From: Lachnospiraceae bacterium
GTDB lineage: Bacteria; Bacillota; Clostridia; Lachnospirales; Lachnospiraceae
Length of the DNA: 64,000 bases
Direction: 5' to 3'
NCBI GenBank assembly: GCA_902363835.1
Contig: CABJBM010000032.1
Span: 1 to 64,000 of the forward strand
Below are positions 7,945 to 18,940 of the stretch, piece after piece (positions within the stretch are counted from its first letter, which is position 1; each line of letters begins with the position of its first letter). The position numbers and the translations under genes were made by a program. The notes under the pieces are model-generated. The model was not told where the DNA came from. It was given only the letters and a program-made list of their open reading frames with translations, and ran no database searches.

Positions 7945-9864
7945 ATGGGGCCAAAATTATTAAAATTAATTCGCATTCTGGTGATGCAGACAAATGAAAT
8001 GACTGCTTCTGCCTTAGCTGCTGAAATGGGAGTATCGGAACGCAGCATAAAAAATTATATTTCAGAAATCAATGACAACCATCCTCAGACCATCCGTTCT
8101 TCCAGGAAGGGATATTCCATCCATGCAGAGGCCGGAAGAAAAATATTAAATGATTCCGGCACCCACATCCCCCAGTCCTCCCAGGAAAGAATGGTTTATA
8201 TTATCAATCTCTTAATTAAACAGGAAGCCGGCATTAACGCATATGATTTATGCGATACCATATACATCAGCTACTCCACTTTAAAAAATGAACTGGGAGC
8301 TGTAAAAAAGAAGCTGAGCCAGTTTGACTTAAATCTTTTGAATCAAAAGGACAACTTGTCCATTGAAGGACTGGAAAAAAACAAACGCCGTCTCCTAAGC
8401 TCTATTTTATATGATGAGTCCAACATTAACTTTGTAAGCCTGAAAACCATACAGAACGTTTTTCCTGATATAGAAATTGAATATATAAAAAATACATTGC
8501 TGAATACCTTTGATAAATACCAGTATTTTGTCAATGACTATTCTTTAATTAACATTGTTCTTCACATCACCATAGCCATTGACAGAATCAGAAATCACAA
8601 CATCAATACCCAGGATGTTCAGGAACTGGCTCAGATTCGCCATCACGAATATGAGCTGGCAAGCCAGGTCACAAAAGAACTGGAAAATCATTTTCATATC
8701 ACATACAGTGAAGCGGAAATTTATGAACTTGCCCTTTTGCTGATTTCCAGAGCAACTACCATTGATTATAAAAGCATAACAACTGCCAACCTGGTGGATT
8801 TTATAGGCAGGGAATGTTTTGACCTGGTGGAGGAAATGATCCGGTCAGTCAATTCTTATTATTATATTGATTTATCAGAACCTGAATTCCTGATCCGGTT
8901 TGCCATTCACATAAGAAATTTACTCCAAAGATCAAAAAACCAGCAATTTACAAAGAATCCTTTGACAGAAGAAATTAAAACTTCCTGCCCTTTAATTTAT
9001 GATGTCTCCGTATATTTATCCGGAATCATTAAGGACCGAACGGGAATCATCATAAATGACGATGAAATTGCATATATCACCTTTCACTTAGGGAGCACTC
9101 TGGAAGCACAAAAAAACCTAAATAAAAAAGTAACTGCTGTTTTATACTGTCCTAACTATTATGATTTAAATATACGTCTGACAGATACCATTAATCAGCA
9201 TTTTTCCTGTGAAATGCTCATAACCAATATCATCACCGATGATACCTTACTGGAACAGGTTTCCAAATGTGATTTCATTATGTCTACGGTACCCCTTCAC
9301 GGATTTTATGGCGTGGATATCGTCCATATCGGAATGTTTTTTACGGATAAGGATATTTCAGTGATCAGAAATAAAATTGCATCTGTGAGAATCAATAAAA
9401 GGAAAGCCGCTTTTAAAAATCATCTGGAAATGCTGATCATCCCGGAATTCTTTGAAAGAAGAAATGATTTAAAAACCGAAAGTGAGGTTATTGAATATCT
9501 GACCGGTAAAATGCACCGGATGGGTTATGTAAACGAAACATTCCGGGAAGATATCTACATGCGTGAAAAGCTTTCTTCCACAGCCTTTCATGATTTTGCA
9601 ATCCCCCATGCAATGAAAATGCATGCAGAAAAAACAGGACTGAATATATTGATTTCTGATTCTCCTGTCTCATGGAACGGAAAACCTGTTTACCTGATTA
9701 TCATGATGTGTTTTAACAAAAATGACCGGTACATTTTCAATGAAATCTTTGAGTCTCTCACCATGATGCTCACGGACAGAGAATTTATTAAAAAACTGAT
9801 TCAGGTTAAAGACCATGAAACCTTCATCCAAATGCTGACCAATAACCTGGAAGTAACCTTCTAG
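7945..9864 (+). CDS. PRD-domain transcriptional activator with EIIB-like and EIIA domains (LicR/MtlR type)
   Basis: This 639-residue regulator has two N-terminal helix-turn-helix segments (about 1-60 and 85-160), two PTS regulation domains (about 175-275 and 285-390, with histidines in IVLHITIAI, RHHEYELA, FAIHIRN and ITFHLG), an EIIB-like segment (about 400-490, with LYCPNYYD) and a C-terminal EIIA-fructose-type domain (about 500-637, HDFAIPHAMKMH). Such proteins sense PTS phosphorylation: phosphate on the PRDs from HPr and sugar EIIs tunes activation. ATG at 7945 follows AAGGAGG. It is divergent from the PTS operon, which is its likely target. It binds DNA rather than RNA antiterminators, judging from the HTH domains. 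Confidence 0.88.
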   Translation: MGPKLLKLIRILVMQTNEMTASALAAEMGVSERSIKNYISEINDNHPQTIRSSRKGYSIHAEAGRKILNDSGTHIPQSSQERMVYIINLLIKQEAGINAYDLCDTIYISYSTLKNELGAVKKKLSQFDLNLLNQKDNLSIEGLEKNKRRLLSSILYDESNINFVSLKTIQNVFPDIEIEYIKNTLLNTFDKYQYFVNDYSLINIVLHITIAIDRIRNHNINTQDVQELAQIRHHEYELASQVTKELENHFHITYSEAEIYELALLLISRATTIDYKSITTANLVDFIGRECFDLVEEMIRSVNSYYYIDLSEPEFLIRFAIHIRNLLQRSKNQQFTKNPLTEEIKTSCPLIYDVSVYLSGIIKDRTGIIINDDEIAYITFHLGSTLEAQKNLNKKVTAVLYCPNYYDLNIRLTDTINQHFSCEMLITNIITDDTLLEQVSKCDFIMSTVPLHGFYGVDIVHIGMFFTDKDISVIRNKIASVRINKRKAAFKNHLEMLIIPEFFERRNDLKTESEVIEYLTGKMHRMGYVNETFREDIYMREKLSSTAFHDFAIPHAMKMHAEKTGLNILISDSPVSWNGKPVYLIIMMCFNKNDRYIFNEIFESLTMMLTDREFIKKLIQVKDHETFIQMLTNNLEVTF

Positions 9865-9885
9865 TTGAGAATACCATAACTGCCC

Positions 9886-9930
9886 ATAAAAAAAGTTGTC
9901 CTGGCTTTTTAAGCCGGACAACTTTTTTAT
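9886..9930. terminator. bidirectional terminator between activator and CNNM genes
   Basis: A long stem pairs AAAAAAGTTGTCC with GGACAACTTTTTT. The A-run on one side and T-run on the other let it end both converging transcripts. Confidence 0.85.
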
Positions 9931-9942
9931 GGTATTTTAAAA

Positions 9943-11259
9943 TTATTTTTCCTTTATTCGGACAATGGCACTTTTAATTACCTTATCATCCATTTCTAAA
10001 ATGGTATAATAATTTTTTTCATCCTCCAGCTCCAACGGAAGCTGAGACTTTTTAGGAATAAAGCCAAGTATTTCAATCAGATATCCTGACAGTGTGTCAC
10101 AGGAGCTTTCTATTTCTTCGTGAAGCACATCATCCAGATCATACAGGGAAATGCTTCCTGCTGCTTTATAGATATTAGGCTCCATTTCTACCAGCTCCGG
10201 CTCCCAGTCATCGTATTCATCTGGAATATCTCCTACAATTTCTTCTATCAAATTCTCCATGGTGATAAGGCCGGAAACACCGCCGTATTCATCCACCAGG
10301 ATGGCCATTTTAGTCTTATTTTTCTGCATATCCAGAAATAAATCATCTGTCTTTTTATTTTCCGGTATAAAATAAGGTTTCTGCATGATGGTGCGGATAT
10401 CGATTCCCACCCATCCATTCTTATTCAATTCAATGATAAAGTCCTTCATGGACAAAATACCGATAATATTATCAATCTCTTCTTCATAAACCGGAATTCT
10501 GGAATGCCGGCTGTCCAGTATCTCATTGAGAACCAGCTCCATGGGTCTTTTAATATCCACTGCCACCATATCCTGTCTGGGAGTCATGATTTCTCTGGCT
10601 CTTTTATCATCAAAAAGGAAAATTGAAGTGATCATATCCTCCTCGATTTTATTGAACACACCGCTTTCCCGCCCTGTTTGAAGCATGGAACGGATCTCCT
10701 CCTCAGAGACTTCTTCTTCTAAATTTTCCGTCTTCATTCCAAGAAGCTTTAAAATCCCATTGGTTGACATGGAAAGAAGCCTTATGAACGGCGCCATGAT
10801 TTTTGATATGATGTAAATGGGGCGTACGGCAAACAGGCTGAACCATTCTGCCTTTTGCAATGCAATCCGTTTGGGCACCAATTCTCCCAATACCAGGTTA
10901 AAGTAAGACAGAATAATGGTCACTGTCACCATGGAAAGACTTTGGCTGTAGGGGACACCCCAAGCCTGCATTTTTCCTCCCAGTACTTGTGAAATTCCTG
11001 TTGCCGCCGATGCACTGGAAAAGAAACCGGCAAAGGTGATGGCCACCTGGATGGTTGAAAGAAAACCGGTGGAATCCTCTGAAAGCTTTTGAATCAGGGC
11101 TGCTTTCTTATTTCCGTTATCAGCCAGCATCCGGATCCTGTTTTTATTGACCGATACAACGGCCATTTCCGCTCCCGCAAAAAACGCATTCATTAAGGTC
11201 AAAGCAATTAATAATAAAATCTGTGCGGCTATCTGCGCCGCGCCTGGGTCACTGTCCAA
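9943..11259 (-). CDS. CNNM/CorC-type transporter (DUF21, CBS pair, CorC_HlyC domain)
   Basis: This protein of about 438 residues has an N-terminal DUF21 membrane domain with about four membrane segments (QILLLIALTLMNAFFAGAEMA and others), a CBS-domain pair (IMTPRQDMVAVD ... ILSMKDF and the following repeat) and a C-terminal CorC_HlyC domain (DDWEPELVEMEPN onward). Such proteins are often annotated hemolysin; the better supported role is divalent cation (Mg2+/Co2+) efflux or regulation. TTG at 11259 is chosen because AGGAGG lies 9 bases ahead; the longer reading also starts with TTG (11322) and lacks a ribosome-binding site. Substrate is not visible. Confidence 0.85.
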   Translation of the reverse strand: MDSDPGAAQIAAQILLLIALTLMNAFFAGAEMAVVSVNKNRIRMLADNGNKKAALIQKLSEDSTGFLSTIQVAITFAGFFSSASAATGISQVLGGKMQAWGVPYSQSLSMVTVTIILSYFNLVLGELVPKRIALQKAEWFSLFAVRPIYIISKIMAPFIRLLSMSTNGILKLLGMKTENLEEEVSEEEIRSMLQTGRESGVFNKIEEDMITSIFLFDDKRAREIMTPRQDMVAVDIKRPMELVLNEILDSRHSRIPVYEEEIDNIIGILSMKDFIIELNKNGWVGIDIRTIMQKPYFIPENKKTDDLFLDMQKNKTKMAILVDEYGGVSGLITMENLIEEIVGDIPDEYDDWEPELVEMEPNIYKAAGSISLYDLDDVLHEEIESSCDTLSGYLIEILGFIPKKSQLPLELEDEKNYYTILEMDDKVIKSAIVRIKEK

Positions 11260-11327
11260 GCTGGTATTCCTCCTTTTTTTAGGACATATTCGTCCATGCA
11301 GGATATTCCTGCTGAATTTCAATAAAT

Positions 11328-11377
11328 AAAAGACTTTGATTGCAGTAAAGTTAATATTGCTGCATTCAAAGTCTTTT
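11328..11377 (-). terminator. terminator of gyrA
   Basis: AAAGACTTTGA and TCAAAGTCTTT form an 11-bp stem with further partial pairing (TGCAG/CTGCA) inside. On the minus strand it ends in a T-rich stretch, about 70 bases past the gyrA stop. Confidence 0.7.
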
Positions 11378-11449
11378 ACTGCTTACTATTGATGATTCAC
11401 ATTATAATATAAAAAACTCAATATTACCATACCATTGATTATAAAATTT

Positions 11450-14047
11450 TTATTCTTCTTCAGAAGCCTCATCTTTTTCCATCATTTCTTCAGAAATCTC
11501 TTCAGAAATTTCTTCAGGAATTTCTTCTAAAATTTCTTCATCAACTATGTCCAGTTCTTCCAGGCCTTCTCCGTCGGATTTGCTTCCGTCATCCCGTACC
11601 TTTGCAATGCTGGCAACGGTAATATCAGAATCCTGGTCAATGTTCATCAGCTTTACTCCTGAAGTATTTCTGCCGATAACTGAGATATCATTAACAGAAA
11701 TACGGATGACGATTCCTTCGGTTGTGATCAGAAGTAAGTCATGATCATCCTGAACCAGTTTGGCTCCCACGATATCTCCGGTCTTTTCCGTGATCTTATA
11801 ACACAGAACGCCCTTTCCGCCTCTTCTTTGTGGTGTGAATTCTTCAATAGGAGTACGCTTGCCCATGCCGTTGGCTGATACGATCAGAAGTTTAGGTCCC
11901 TGGGAATCCATTTGCATTCCTATCACCTGGTCATCATCATTGAGCTTCATGCCTATAACGCCGATGGATACACGGCCTGTGATACGGACATCCTTTTCAT
12001 GGAACCGGATGCACTGGCCTTTTTTCGTTACCAGGAAAATATCCTTTGTATTATCAGTGGCCTTAACCTCAATCAGCTCATCATTTTCCCGAAGGACAAT
12101 GGCCTGAAGGCCGTTCTTACGGACATTGGCATATTCCATCATAGGAGTTTTCTTTACCATTCCGTTTCTGGTTGCCATGAATAAGAATTTGTCGTCGTCG
12201 TATTCTTTCATGGGGATAATAGCCGTAATGCTCTCGCCGGGAAGCATCTGCAAAAGATTTACAATAGCGGTTCCTCTTGAGGTTCTGCTTCCTTCCGGGA
12301 TCATATAGGTTTTTAACCGGTAAACACGGCCTGTGTTGGTAAAGAACATCAGGTAATGATGGGTTGTTGTCATCATCAGGTCTTCGATGTAATCCTGATC
12401 AATGGTCTGCATTCCCTTGATTCCCCTGCCGCCTCTGTTCTGGTTCTTAAAGTTGTCAATAGACATTCTCTTAATATATCCCAGCTTTGTCATGGCTACA
12501 ATGGTATTCTCATCGGGGATTAAGTCTTCCATGGACATATCGTACTCATCAAAGCCGATGGAGGTCCTTCTGTCATCTCCGTATTTTGCGGAAATGATGG
12601 CTATTTCCTCCTTGATCACTGCTAAAAGCTTTTTCTCATCAGCAAGGATGGCCTTTAATTCCGCAATTCTGGCTTCCAGCTCTCTGTATTCGTTTTCAAG
12701 CTTTTCCCTTTCCAGACCGGTAAGAGCTCTTAAACGCATATCCACAATGGCCTGAGACTGGGCATCGCTTAAGCCGAAACGGCTCATGAGTTCTGCTTTG
12801 GCTGCCTGTACATTTTCAGAACCGCGGATGATCCTGATGACTTCATCAATATTATCCAAGGCAATGAGCAAACCTTGTAAAATATGGGCTCTCTCTTCTG
12901 CCTTATTTAAATCGTAACGGGTTCTTCTGGTTACCACTTCCTTCTGATGATCCAGATAATAATTTAACATCTGAAGGATATTTAAAACCTTAGGTTCCAG
13001 AACGCCGGCACTGTTTTTAACAAGGGCAAGCATGATCACGCCAAAGGTATCCTGAAGCTGGGTATGCTTGATCAGCTGGTTAAGTATTACATTGGCATTG
13101 GCATCCCTTCGAAGTTCAATGCAGATCCTCATGCCGGAACGGTCTGATTCATCCCGTAAGTCAGTAATGCCGTCTACCTTTTTATCCTTTACCAGCTCTG
13201 CAATTTTTTCAATGAGACGGGCTTTATTGACCATGTATGGAAGCTCAGTCACAATGATGCGGCTTTTTCCGTTTGCCATGGTTTCAATATCGCTGACAGC
13301 CCTGACACGGATTTTTCCTCTTCCTGTGCGGTATGCTTCTTCAATTCCCCGTTTTCCCAGGATGGTTGCTCCTGTAGGGAAGTCAGGCCCTTTGATGATC
13401 TCTAAAATCTCTTCTATGGTGGTTTCCCTGTTTTCTTCTACCTGATTATCAATGATATGAAGGACCGCATTGATGACCTCTCTTAAGTTGTGGGGAGGGA
13501 TGTTGGTAGCCATACCAACGGCAATGCCGGAGGTGCCGTTAATCAGAAGATTTGGATAGCGGGATGGAAGAACATCCGGTTCCCTTTCCGTCTCGTCAAA
13601 GTTAGGGCTGAAATCAACGGTATCTTTGTTGATGTCCGCAAGCATTTCCATGGAAATCTTACTTAAGCGGGCTTCTGTATATCGCATGGCAGCCGCGCCG
13701 TCTCCATCCACGGAACCGAAGTTTCCGTGACCATCCACCAGCGGATATCTGGTAGACCATTCCTGTGCCATGTTTACCAGGGCTCCGTAAATGGAGCTGT
13801 CACCGTGAGGATGGTACTTACCCATGGTATCACCCACGATACGGGCACATTTACGGTGTGGCTTATCCGGACCGTTGTTGAGCTCAATCATGGAATACAG
13901 GACTCTACGCTGAACCGGTTTTAAACCGTCTCTTACATCAGGCAGGGCTCTGGAAACAATGACGCTCATGGCATACTCGATATACGACTTTTCCATGGTC
14001 TTTTTTAAGTCCACGTCATGAACTTTATCAAAGATATTTGGTTCCAT
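11450..14047 (-). CDS. gyrA: DNA gyrase subunit A
   Basis: This 865-residue protein is the breakage-reunion subunit of gyrase. The N-terminal half has [16 protein letters not shown], the quinolone-determining region [14 protein letters not shown] and the catalytic tyrosine in [10 protein letters not shown]. The C-terminal half has the six-bladed DNA-wrapping domain with the GyrA-box-like [10 protein letters not shown]. The last about 40 residues are strongly acidic with repeated EEI units, a feature known to vary among GyrA tails. The position equivalent to E. coli Asp87 is Gly; in this lineage it is likely natural. ATG at 14047 follows GGAGG, 14 bases after gyrB, so the two are cotranscribed. 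Confidence 0.97.
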   Translation of the reverse strand: MEPNIFDKVHDVDLKKTMEKSYIEYAMSVIVSRALPDVRDGLKPVQRRVLYSMIELNNGPDKPHRKCARIVGDTMGKYHPHGDSSIYGALVNMAQEWSTRYPLVDGHGNFGSVDGDGAAAMRYTEARLSKISMEMLADINKDTVDFSPNFDETEREPDVLPSRYPNLLINGTSGIAVGMATNIPPHNLREVINAVLHIIDNQVEENRETTIEEILEIIKGPDFPTGATILGKRGIEEAYRTGRGKIRVRAVSDIETMANGKSRIIVTELPYMVNKARLIEKIAELVKDKKVDGITDLRDESDRSGMRICIELRRDANANVILNQLIKHTQLQDTFGVIMLALVKNSAGVLEPKVLNILQMLNYYLDHQKEVVTRRTRYDLNKAEERAHILQGLLIALDNIDEVIRIIRGSENVQAAKAELMSRFGLSDAQSQAIVDMRLRALTGLEREKLENEYRELEARIAELKAILADEKKLLAVIKEEIAIISAKYGDDRRTSIGFDEYDMSMEDLIPDENTIVAMTKLGYIKRMSIDNFKNQNRGGRGIKGMQTIDQDYIEDLMMTTTHHYLMFFTNTGRVYRLKTYMIPEGSRTSRGTAIVNLLQMLPGESITAIIPMKEYDDDKFLFMATRNGMVKKTPMMEYANVRKNGLQAIVLRENDELIEVKATDNTKDIFLVTKKGQCIRFHEKDVRITGRVSIGVIGMKLNDDDQVIGMQMDSQGPKLLIVSANGMGKRTPIEEFTPQRRGGKGVLCYKITEKTGDIVGAKLVQDDHDLLLITTEGIVIRISVNDISVIGRNTSGVKLMNIDQDSDITVASIAKVRDDGSKSDGEGLEELDIVDEEILEEIPEEISEEISEEMMEKDEASEEE

Positions 14048-14061
14048 TTTATTTCCTCCAA

Positions 14062-15999
<1,938 letters not shown>

Positions 16000-16008
16000 T
16001 TAATTTGC

Positions 16009-16036
16009 ATTACAGTTTGTTTAGACAAACCGTAAT
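16009..16036. repeat. intergenic inverted repeat between recF and gyrB
   Basis: ATTACaGTTTGT and ACAAACcGTAAT pair as 12-base arms with one mismatch around a 4-base loop. There is no T-run, so termination is unlikely. It starts at the recF stop codon and could be a processing site or mRNA-stabilising hairpin upstream of gyrB. Confidence 0.5.
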
Positions 16037-17121
16037 TAATTTTCACTGCCTACGGTACCGCTTACCACCCGGAATATCTTATCAACGGGAAACCGGTTTT
16101 TCACAAATTCTTCCAGCCCCGTACAGGTGATCACGGTCTGTATATGATTGATCCCTGCAAGCAATTGATTTTGTCTGCTGTTATCCAACTCCGATAACAC
16201 GTCATCCAACAAAAGAATAGGGTAATCATATACTGTTTTTTCTACCAGTTCTATTTCTGCAAGCTTTAAGGACAAAGCCGCTGTCCTCTGCTGCCCCTGG
16301 GAACCGAACCGGCGAATGTCGATTCCGTTGATGATAAAACTTAAATCATCCCGGTGGGGGCCGATAAGTGTTGTTTTCTGCTTCATATCCTGCTGCCTGC
16401 TTCGCCTGATGGCATCCTCAAACTCATCCGCCTCTACATTTGGCTCATAAAGGAGCCTTAAATGTTCTTTTTCCCCAGAAAGCTTCTGGTGGATGGGTCC
16501 TATGATCCCATCCAGCTGTTCTATAAATTCTTTCCGATAATCTATCATTTCCTTTCCGTACTGGACAAGCTGCATATCCCATATGTCCAGGGTTTCTTCA
16601 TAATCAGGCCGGAAAGCCATATCTTTCAACAGTTTATTGCGCTGCGTCACGATCCGGTTATACTGCACAAGGGAATGGACGTAAAGCCTGTTTAGTTGAC
16701 ATAATTCTAAATCAACGAACCGGCGCCTTTCGGCCGGTCCGTTTTTTATGAGATTTAAGTCTTCCGGAGAAAAAAATACAACGTTGACAATTCCAAACAA
16801 TTCACTGGCCTTCTTTATGGGAACACCGTTTACTGCCACGCCTTTGGCTTTATTCTTCTTCAAATGCATGTCAATCCTGTATGGAATATCCTTCTTTCTG
16901 ACGTTTAGCTTGATATGCGACTCATCCCTGTCAAACTGTATAATTTCCTTATCCTTGCTCCCTCTGTGGGATTTTGTCGTAGCACAGACATAGATTGCTT
17001 CTAAGACATTTGTTTTTCCCTGGGCATTGTCCCCATAGAGTATATTGGTTCCCTGACTAAAATCCATATGTAATTCATCATAGTTGCGGTAATTCTTAAG
17101 CTCTATCGATTCAATTATCAT
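16036..17121 (-). CDS. recF: DNA replication and repair protein RecF
   Basis: This protein of 361 residues loads RecA at single-strand gaps together with RecO and RecR. It has Walker A (GDNAQGKTNVLEA), the ABC-type signature (RFGSQGQQRTAALSLKLAE) and Walker B (PILLLDDVLSELD). ATG at 17121 (MIIESIELKNYRNY) is chosen because this is the conserved N-terminus and GAGGAA lies upstream; a longer reading from 17151 has no ribosome-binding site. The start overlaps the last 11 bases of yaaA. Its ribosome-binding site lies in a copy of the junction repeat described below. Confidence 0.95.
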   Translation of the reverse strand: MIIESIELKNYRNYDELHMDFSQGTNILYGDNAQGKTNVLEAIYVCATTKSHRGSKDKEIIQFDRDESHIKLNVRKKDIPYRIDMHLKKNKAKGVAVNGVPIKKASELFGIVNVVFFSPEDLNLIKNGPAERRRFVDLELCQLNRLYVHSLVQYNRIVTQRNKLLKDMAFRPDYEETLDIWDMQLVQYGKEMIDYRKEFIEQLDGIIGPIHQKLSGEKEHLRLLYEPNVEADEFEDAIRRSRQQDMKQKTTLIGPHRDDLSFIINGIDIRRFGSQGQQRTAALSLKLAEIELVEKTVYDYPILLLDDVLSELDNSRQNQLLAGINHIQTVITCTGLEEFVKNRFPVDKIFRVVSGTVGSEN

Positions 17122-17392
17122 GGATGGTGTTATTTCCTCTTTCCTGCCCATGGTTTTTGGGCACTAAGGTATGCCCGGCAGGGCGTTCCTCAATTTTAAC
17201 GGTATTGCCTTCAAATGTGACTACGTCTCCGGCTCTTAGCTTCTTTCCTCTCTGGTATTCTACCTGGCCATTGACTTTTACAAGACCATCCTCAATGACA
17301 AATTTGGCATCAACTCCTGATCCCACCATACCAGCGGCCTTTAAGGCCTGTCCCAGCTTGATATATTCATCCCTTAACTTGATTGTCTCCAT
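17111..17392 (-). CDS. yaaA: S4-domain RNA-binding protein (YaaA/RlbA type)
   Basis: This 93-residue protein consists of one S4 RNA-binding domain (IKLGQALKAAGMVGSGVDAKFVIEDGLVKVNGQVEYQRGKKLRAGD). It is found between dnaN and recF in many Firmicutes; a ribosome-associated role is assumed but not established here. ATG at 17392 follows AGAGGAAATT, which belongs to a tandem repeat unit. Its C-terminal tail after the domain (about RPAGHTLVPKNHGQERGN) is encoded by another copy of the same repeat, so the tail is likely repeat-derived and not part of the fold. Confidence 0.88.
   Translation of the reverse strand: METIKLRDEYIKLGQALKAAGMVGSGVDAKFVIEDGLVKVNGQVEYQRGKKLRAGDVVTFEGNTVKIEERPAGHTLVPKNHGQERGNNTIHDN
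17132..17190 (-). repeat. junction repeat copy A (yaaA end / recF ribosome-binding site)
   Basis: On the minus strand this copy runs from AGGAACGCCC to GAGGAAAT. It contains GGGCATACCTTAGTGCCC (hairpin 1), TGCCCA...TGGGCA (hairpin 2, sharing TGCCC with the first) and the GAGGAA ribosome-binding site used by recF. It encodes the C-terminal tail of YaaA. Copy D at 27228-27288 is strongly similar. Confidence 0.75.
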
Positions 17393-17393
17393 A

Positions 17394-17520
17394 ATTTCCT
17401 CTCTATTGCCCATGCTCTTTGGGCATTAAGGTATGCCCCTACAGGGCGTTCCTCTCTATTGCCCATGCTCTCTGGGCATTAAGGTATGCCCCTGCAGGGT
17501 GTTCCTCTCTATTGCCCATA
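17394..17520 (-). repeat. tandem junction repeat, copies B and C, between dnaN and yaaA
   Basis: Two 53-bp units (17408-17460 and 17461-17513) are almost identical, with partial units at both ends. Each contains, on the minus strand, AATAGAGAGGAAC, then CCCTGNAGGGG, then GGGCATACCTTAATGCCC and a GCATGGGC end. GGGCAT/ATGCCC and TGCCCA/TGGGCA are mutually exclusive stems. The unit nearest yaaA ends in the AGAGGAA ribosome-binding site for that gene. Confidence 0.85.
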
Positions 17521-17528
17521 TCCCGCCA

Positions 17529-17557
17529 TCTTTTATATAAAAGCAGTTTAAACTGCT
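17529..17557 (-). terminator. palindrome at dnaN stop codon, possible weak terminator
   Basis: AGCAGTTTAAACTGCT (17542-17557) is a perfect 16-bp palindrome containing the dnaN stop codon, followed on the minus strand by TTTTATATAAAA. It could partly terminate or process the dnaN-yaaA-recF message. Confidence 0.4.
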
Positions 17558-18669
17558 GCCGCATTAAAGTTGACAGGAAGGATCAGGTAAATATATTTTC
17601 CTTCTTCATCCCTGATAAAGCAGGGGGATTTGGCATTCAGCATGTAAAGGGTTACTTCTTCATCATCAATAATCCTTAAAGCATCAATCAAAAACTTTGG
17701 ATTAAAGCCGATCATAATATCGCTTCCTGTTTTATGAATCGGAACCTGGGCATTCATGGAACCAAAACTGGAATTCATCTTAAGCTGCATTTCCTGATCT
17801 TCAATGTTCATGATCAAAGGCTTCTTATCGTTTTCCCTCACCAGAATGGTTGCCCGGTCAAGACAGTCCAAAAGTTCTCTTTTATTGACTGCTGTCTTTG
17901 TCTCATAATCACTGGAAAGCATCTGGTCGATCCGGAAATATTCTCCTTCAATCAAACGGGAAACAACAATGGTATCGTCAAACTCGAATAAAATATGGTT
18001 GGTGCTGAAGAAAATAAGCACTTCCTTTTCATTGTCTCCGCCCAGGATCTTGCTGACTTCGTTTAAAGTCTTGCCAGGAACAATGACTTTTATATCATGA
18101 TACGTATCTTTTAATTCAATATTCCGGATGGAAATCCTGTGACCATCCAGAGAAACCACCTTTAACTGGTTTCCTGTCACCTGAAAAAGCTCTCCGGTCA
18201 TCATCTTATTGCTGTCATTGGGAGCAATGGAAAAGATGGTCTGGCGGATTACTTCTTTTAAAGAGAACTGGGATAAGCAGATATAATGATCCCGTTCAAT
18301 ATAGGGAAGATACGCAAATTCTTCCCCATCCCTTCCCTGAATATGGAATACGGAGTTTTCACAGGAAATGGTAGTGGTAAGTCTTTCATCGCTTTCAATG
18401 GTAACCAGGGAATCTCCTGCAGAAGAAAGCTTTCTTACGATTTCAGAAAGCAGCTTTGCTTCCAGGGCAATTTTGCCTCTTTCCAGGATGGTTCCTTCTA
18501 CCTTTGTTTCTATTCCAAGTTCCATGTCATTGGCAGTCAGCTTGATCTCTGATCCGCTGGCATCGATGAAGATGCATTCCAGGATGGACATGGTAGTTTT
18601 ACTGGGAACTGCTTTCAGTACGATATTAATGCCGTTTAGGATCGCATCCTGTTTAAATGTCAGTTTCAT
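17548..18669 (-). CDS. dnaN: DNA polymerase III beta subunit (sliding clamp)
   Basis: This 373-residue protein forms the ring-shaped processivity clamp. It has the three-domain clamp pattern, with the start MKLTFKQDAILNGINIVLKAVPSKTTMSILECIFI and the conserved ending YLILPVN. ATG at 18669 follows AAAGGAG at an 11-base spacing. It lies downstream of dnaA on the same strand with a DnaA-box-containing gap between them, as in Bacillus. Confidence 0.97.
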   Translation of the reverse strand: MKLTFKQDAILNGINIVLKAVPSKTTMSILECIFIDASGSEIKLTANDMELGIETKVEGTILERGKIALEAKLLSEIVRKLSSAGDSLVTIESDERLTTTISCENSVFHIQGRDGEEFAYLPYIERDHYICLSQFSLKEVIRQTIFSIAPNDSNKMMTGELFQVTGNQLKVVSLDGHRISIRNIELKDTYHDIKVIVPGKTLNEVSKILGGDNEKEVLIFFSTNHILFEFDDTIVVSRLIEGEYFRIDQMLSSDYETKTAVNKRELLDCLDRATILVRENDKKPLIMNIEDQEMQLKMNSSFGSMNAQVPIHKTGSDIMIGFNPKFLIDALRIIDDEEVTLYMLNAKSPCFIRDEEGKYIYLILPVNFNAAAV

Positions 18670-18940
18670 AATTGTTGATAACTCCTTTGCTCTAGAAATT
18701 GCAATAAATAGATGGATGATATAGTTAAATTCCGTCGTATTAGTAGTAGGGGCTGTGGGTTTGTGTAAAAGCCCTTATAACCTTTATAAAGGCAGAGGTT
18801 TCCATGTTCATAAGAGTGTGAATAACGTCCACAAAAGTCAAGGAAAACATTAAGGTTATCCACAAGGACATGAGAAACGGTTTGAGGGCCTTACTTGTCC
18901 ACAGAAGATTAACAGCTAATACACACCCTATTGTGGATTA
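18670..18940. other. oriC part 1: DnaA-box cluster between dnaA and dnaN
   Basis: This gap holds TTATCCACA (18856-18864, perfect DnaA box), TTGTCCACA (18895-18903, one mismatch) and TGTGGATTA (18932-18940, one mismatch, within the dnaA 3' end). It is A+T-rich near the dnaN start. In Firmicutes the unwinding element usually lies between dnaA and dnaN, so unwinding probably happens here. Confidence 0.7.

Noticed and set aside
13780..13815. Gly at the GyrA position equivalent to Asp87 as quinolone resistance
   Set aside because: The surrounding [10 protein letters not shown] sequence differs from E. coli throughout and is probably the natural form in this lineage; resistance cannot be inferred.
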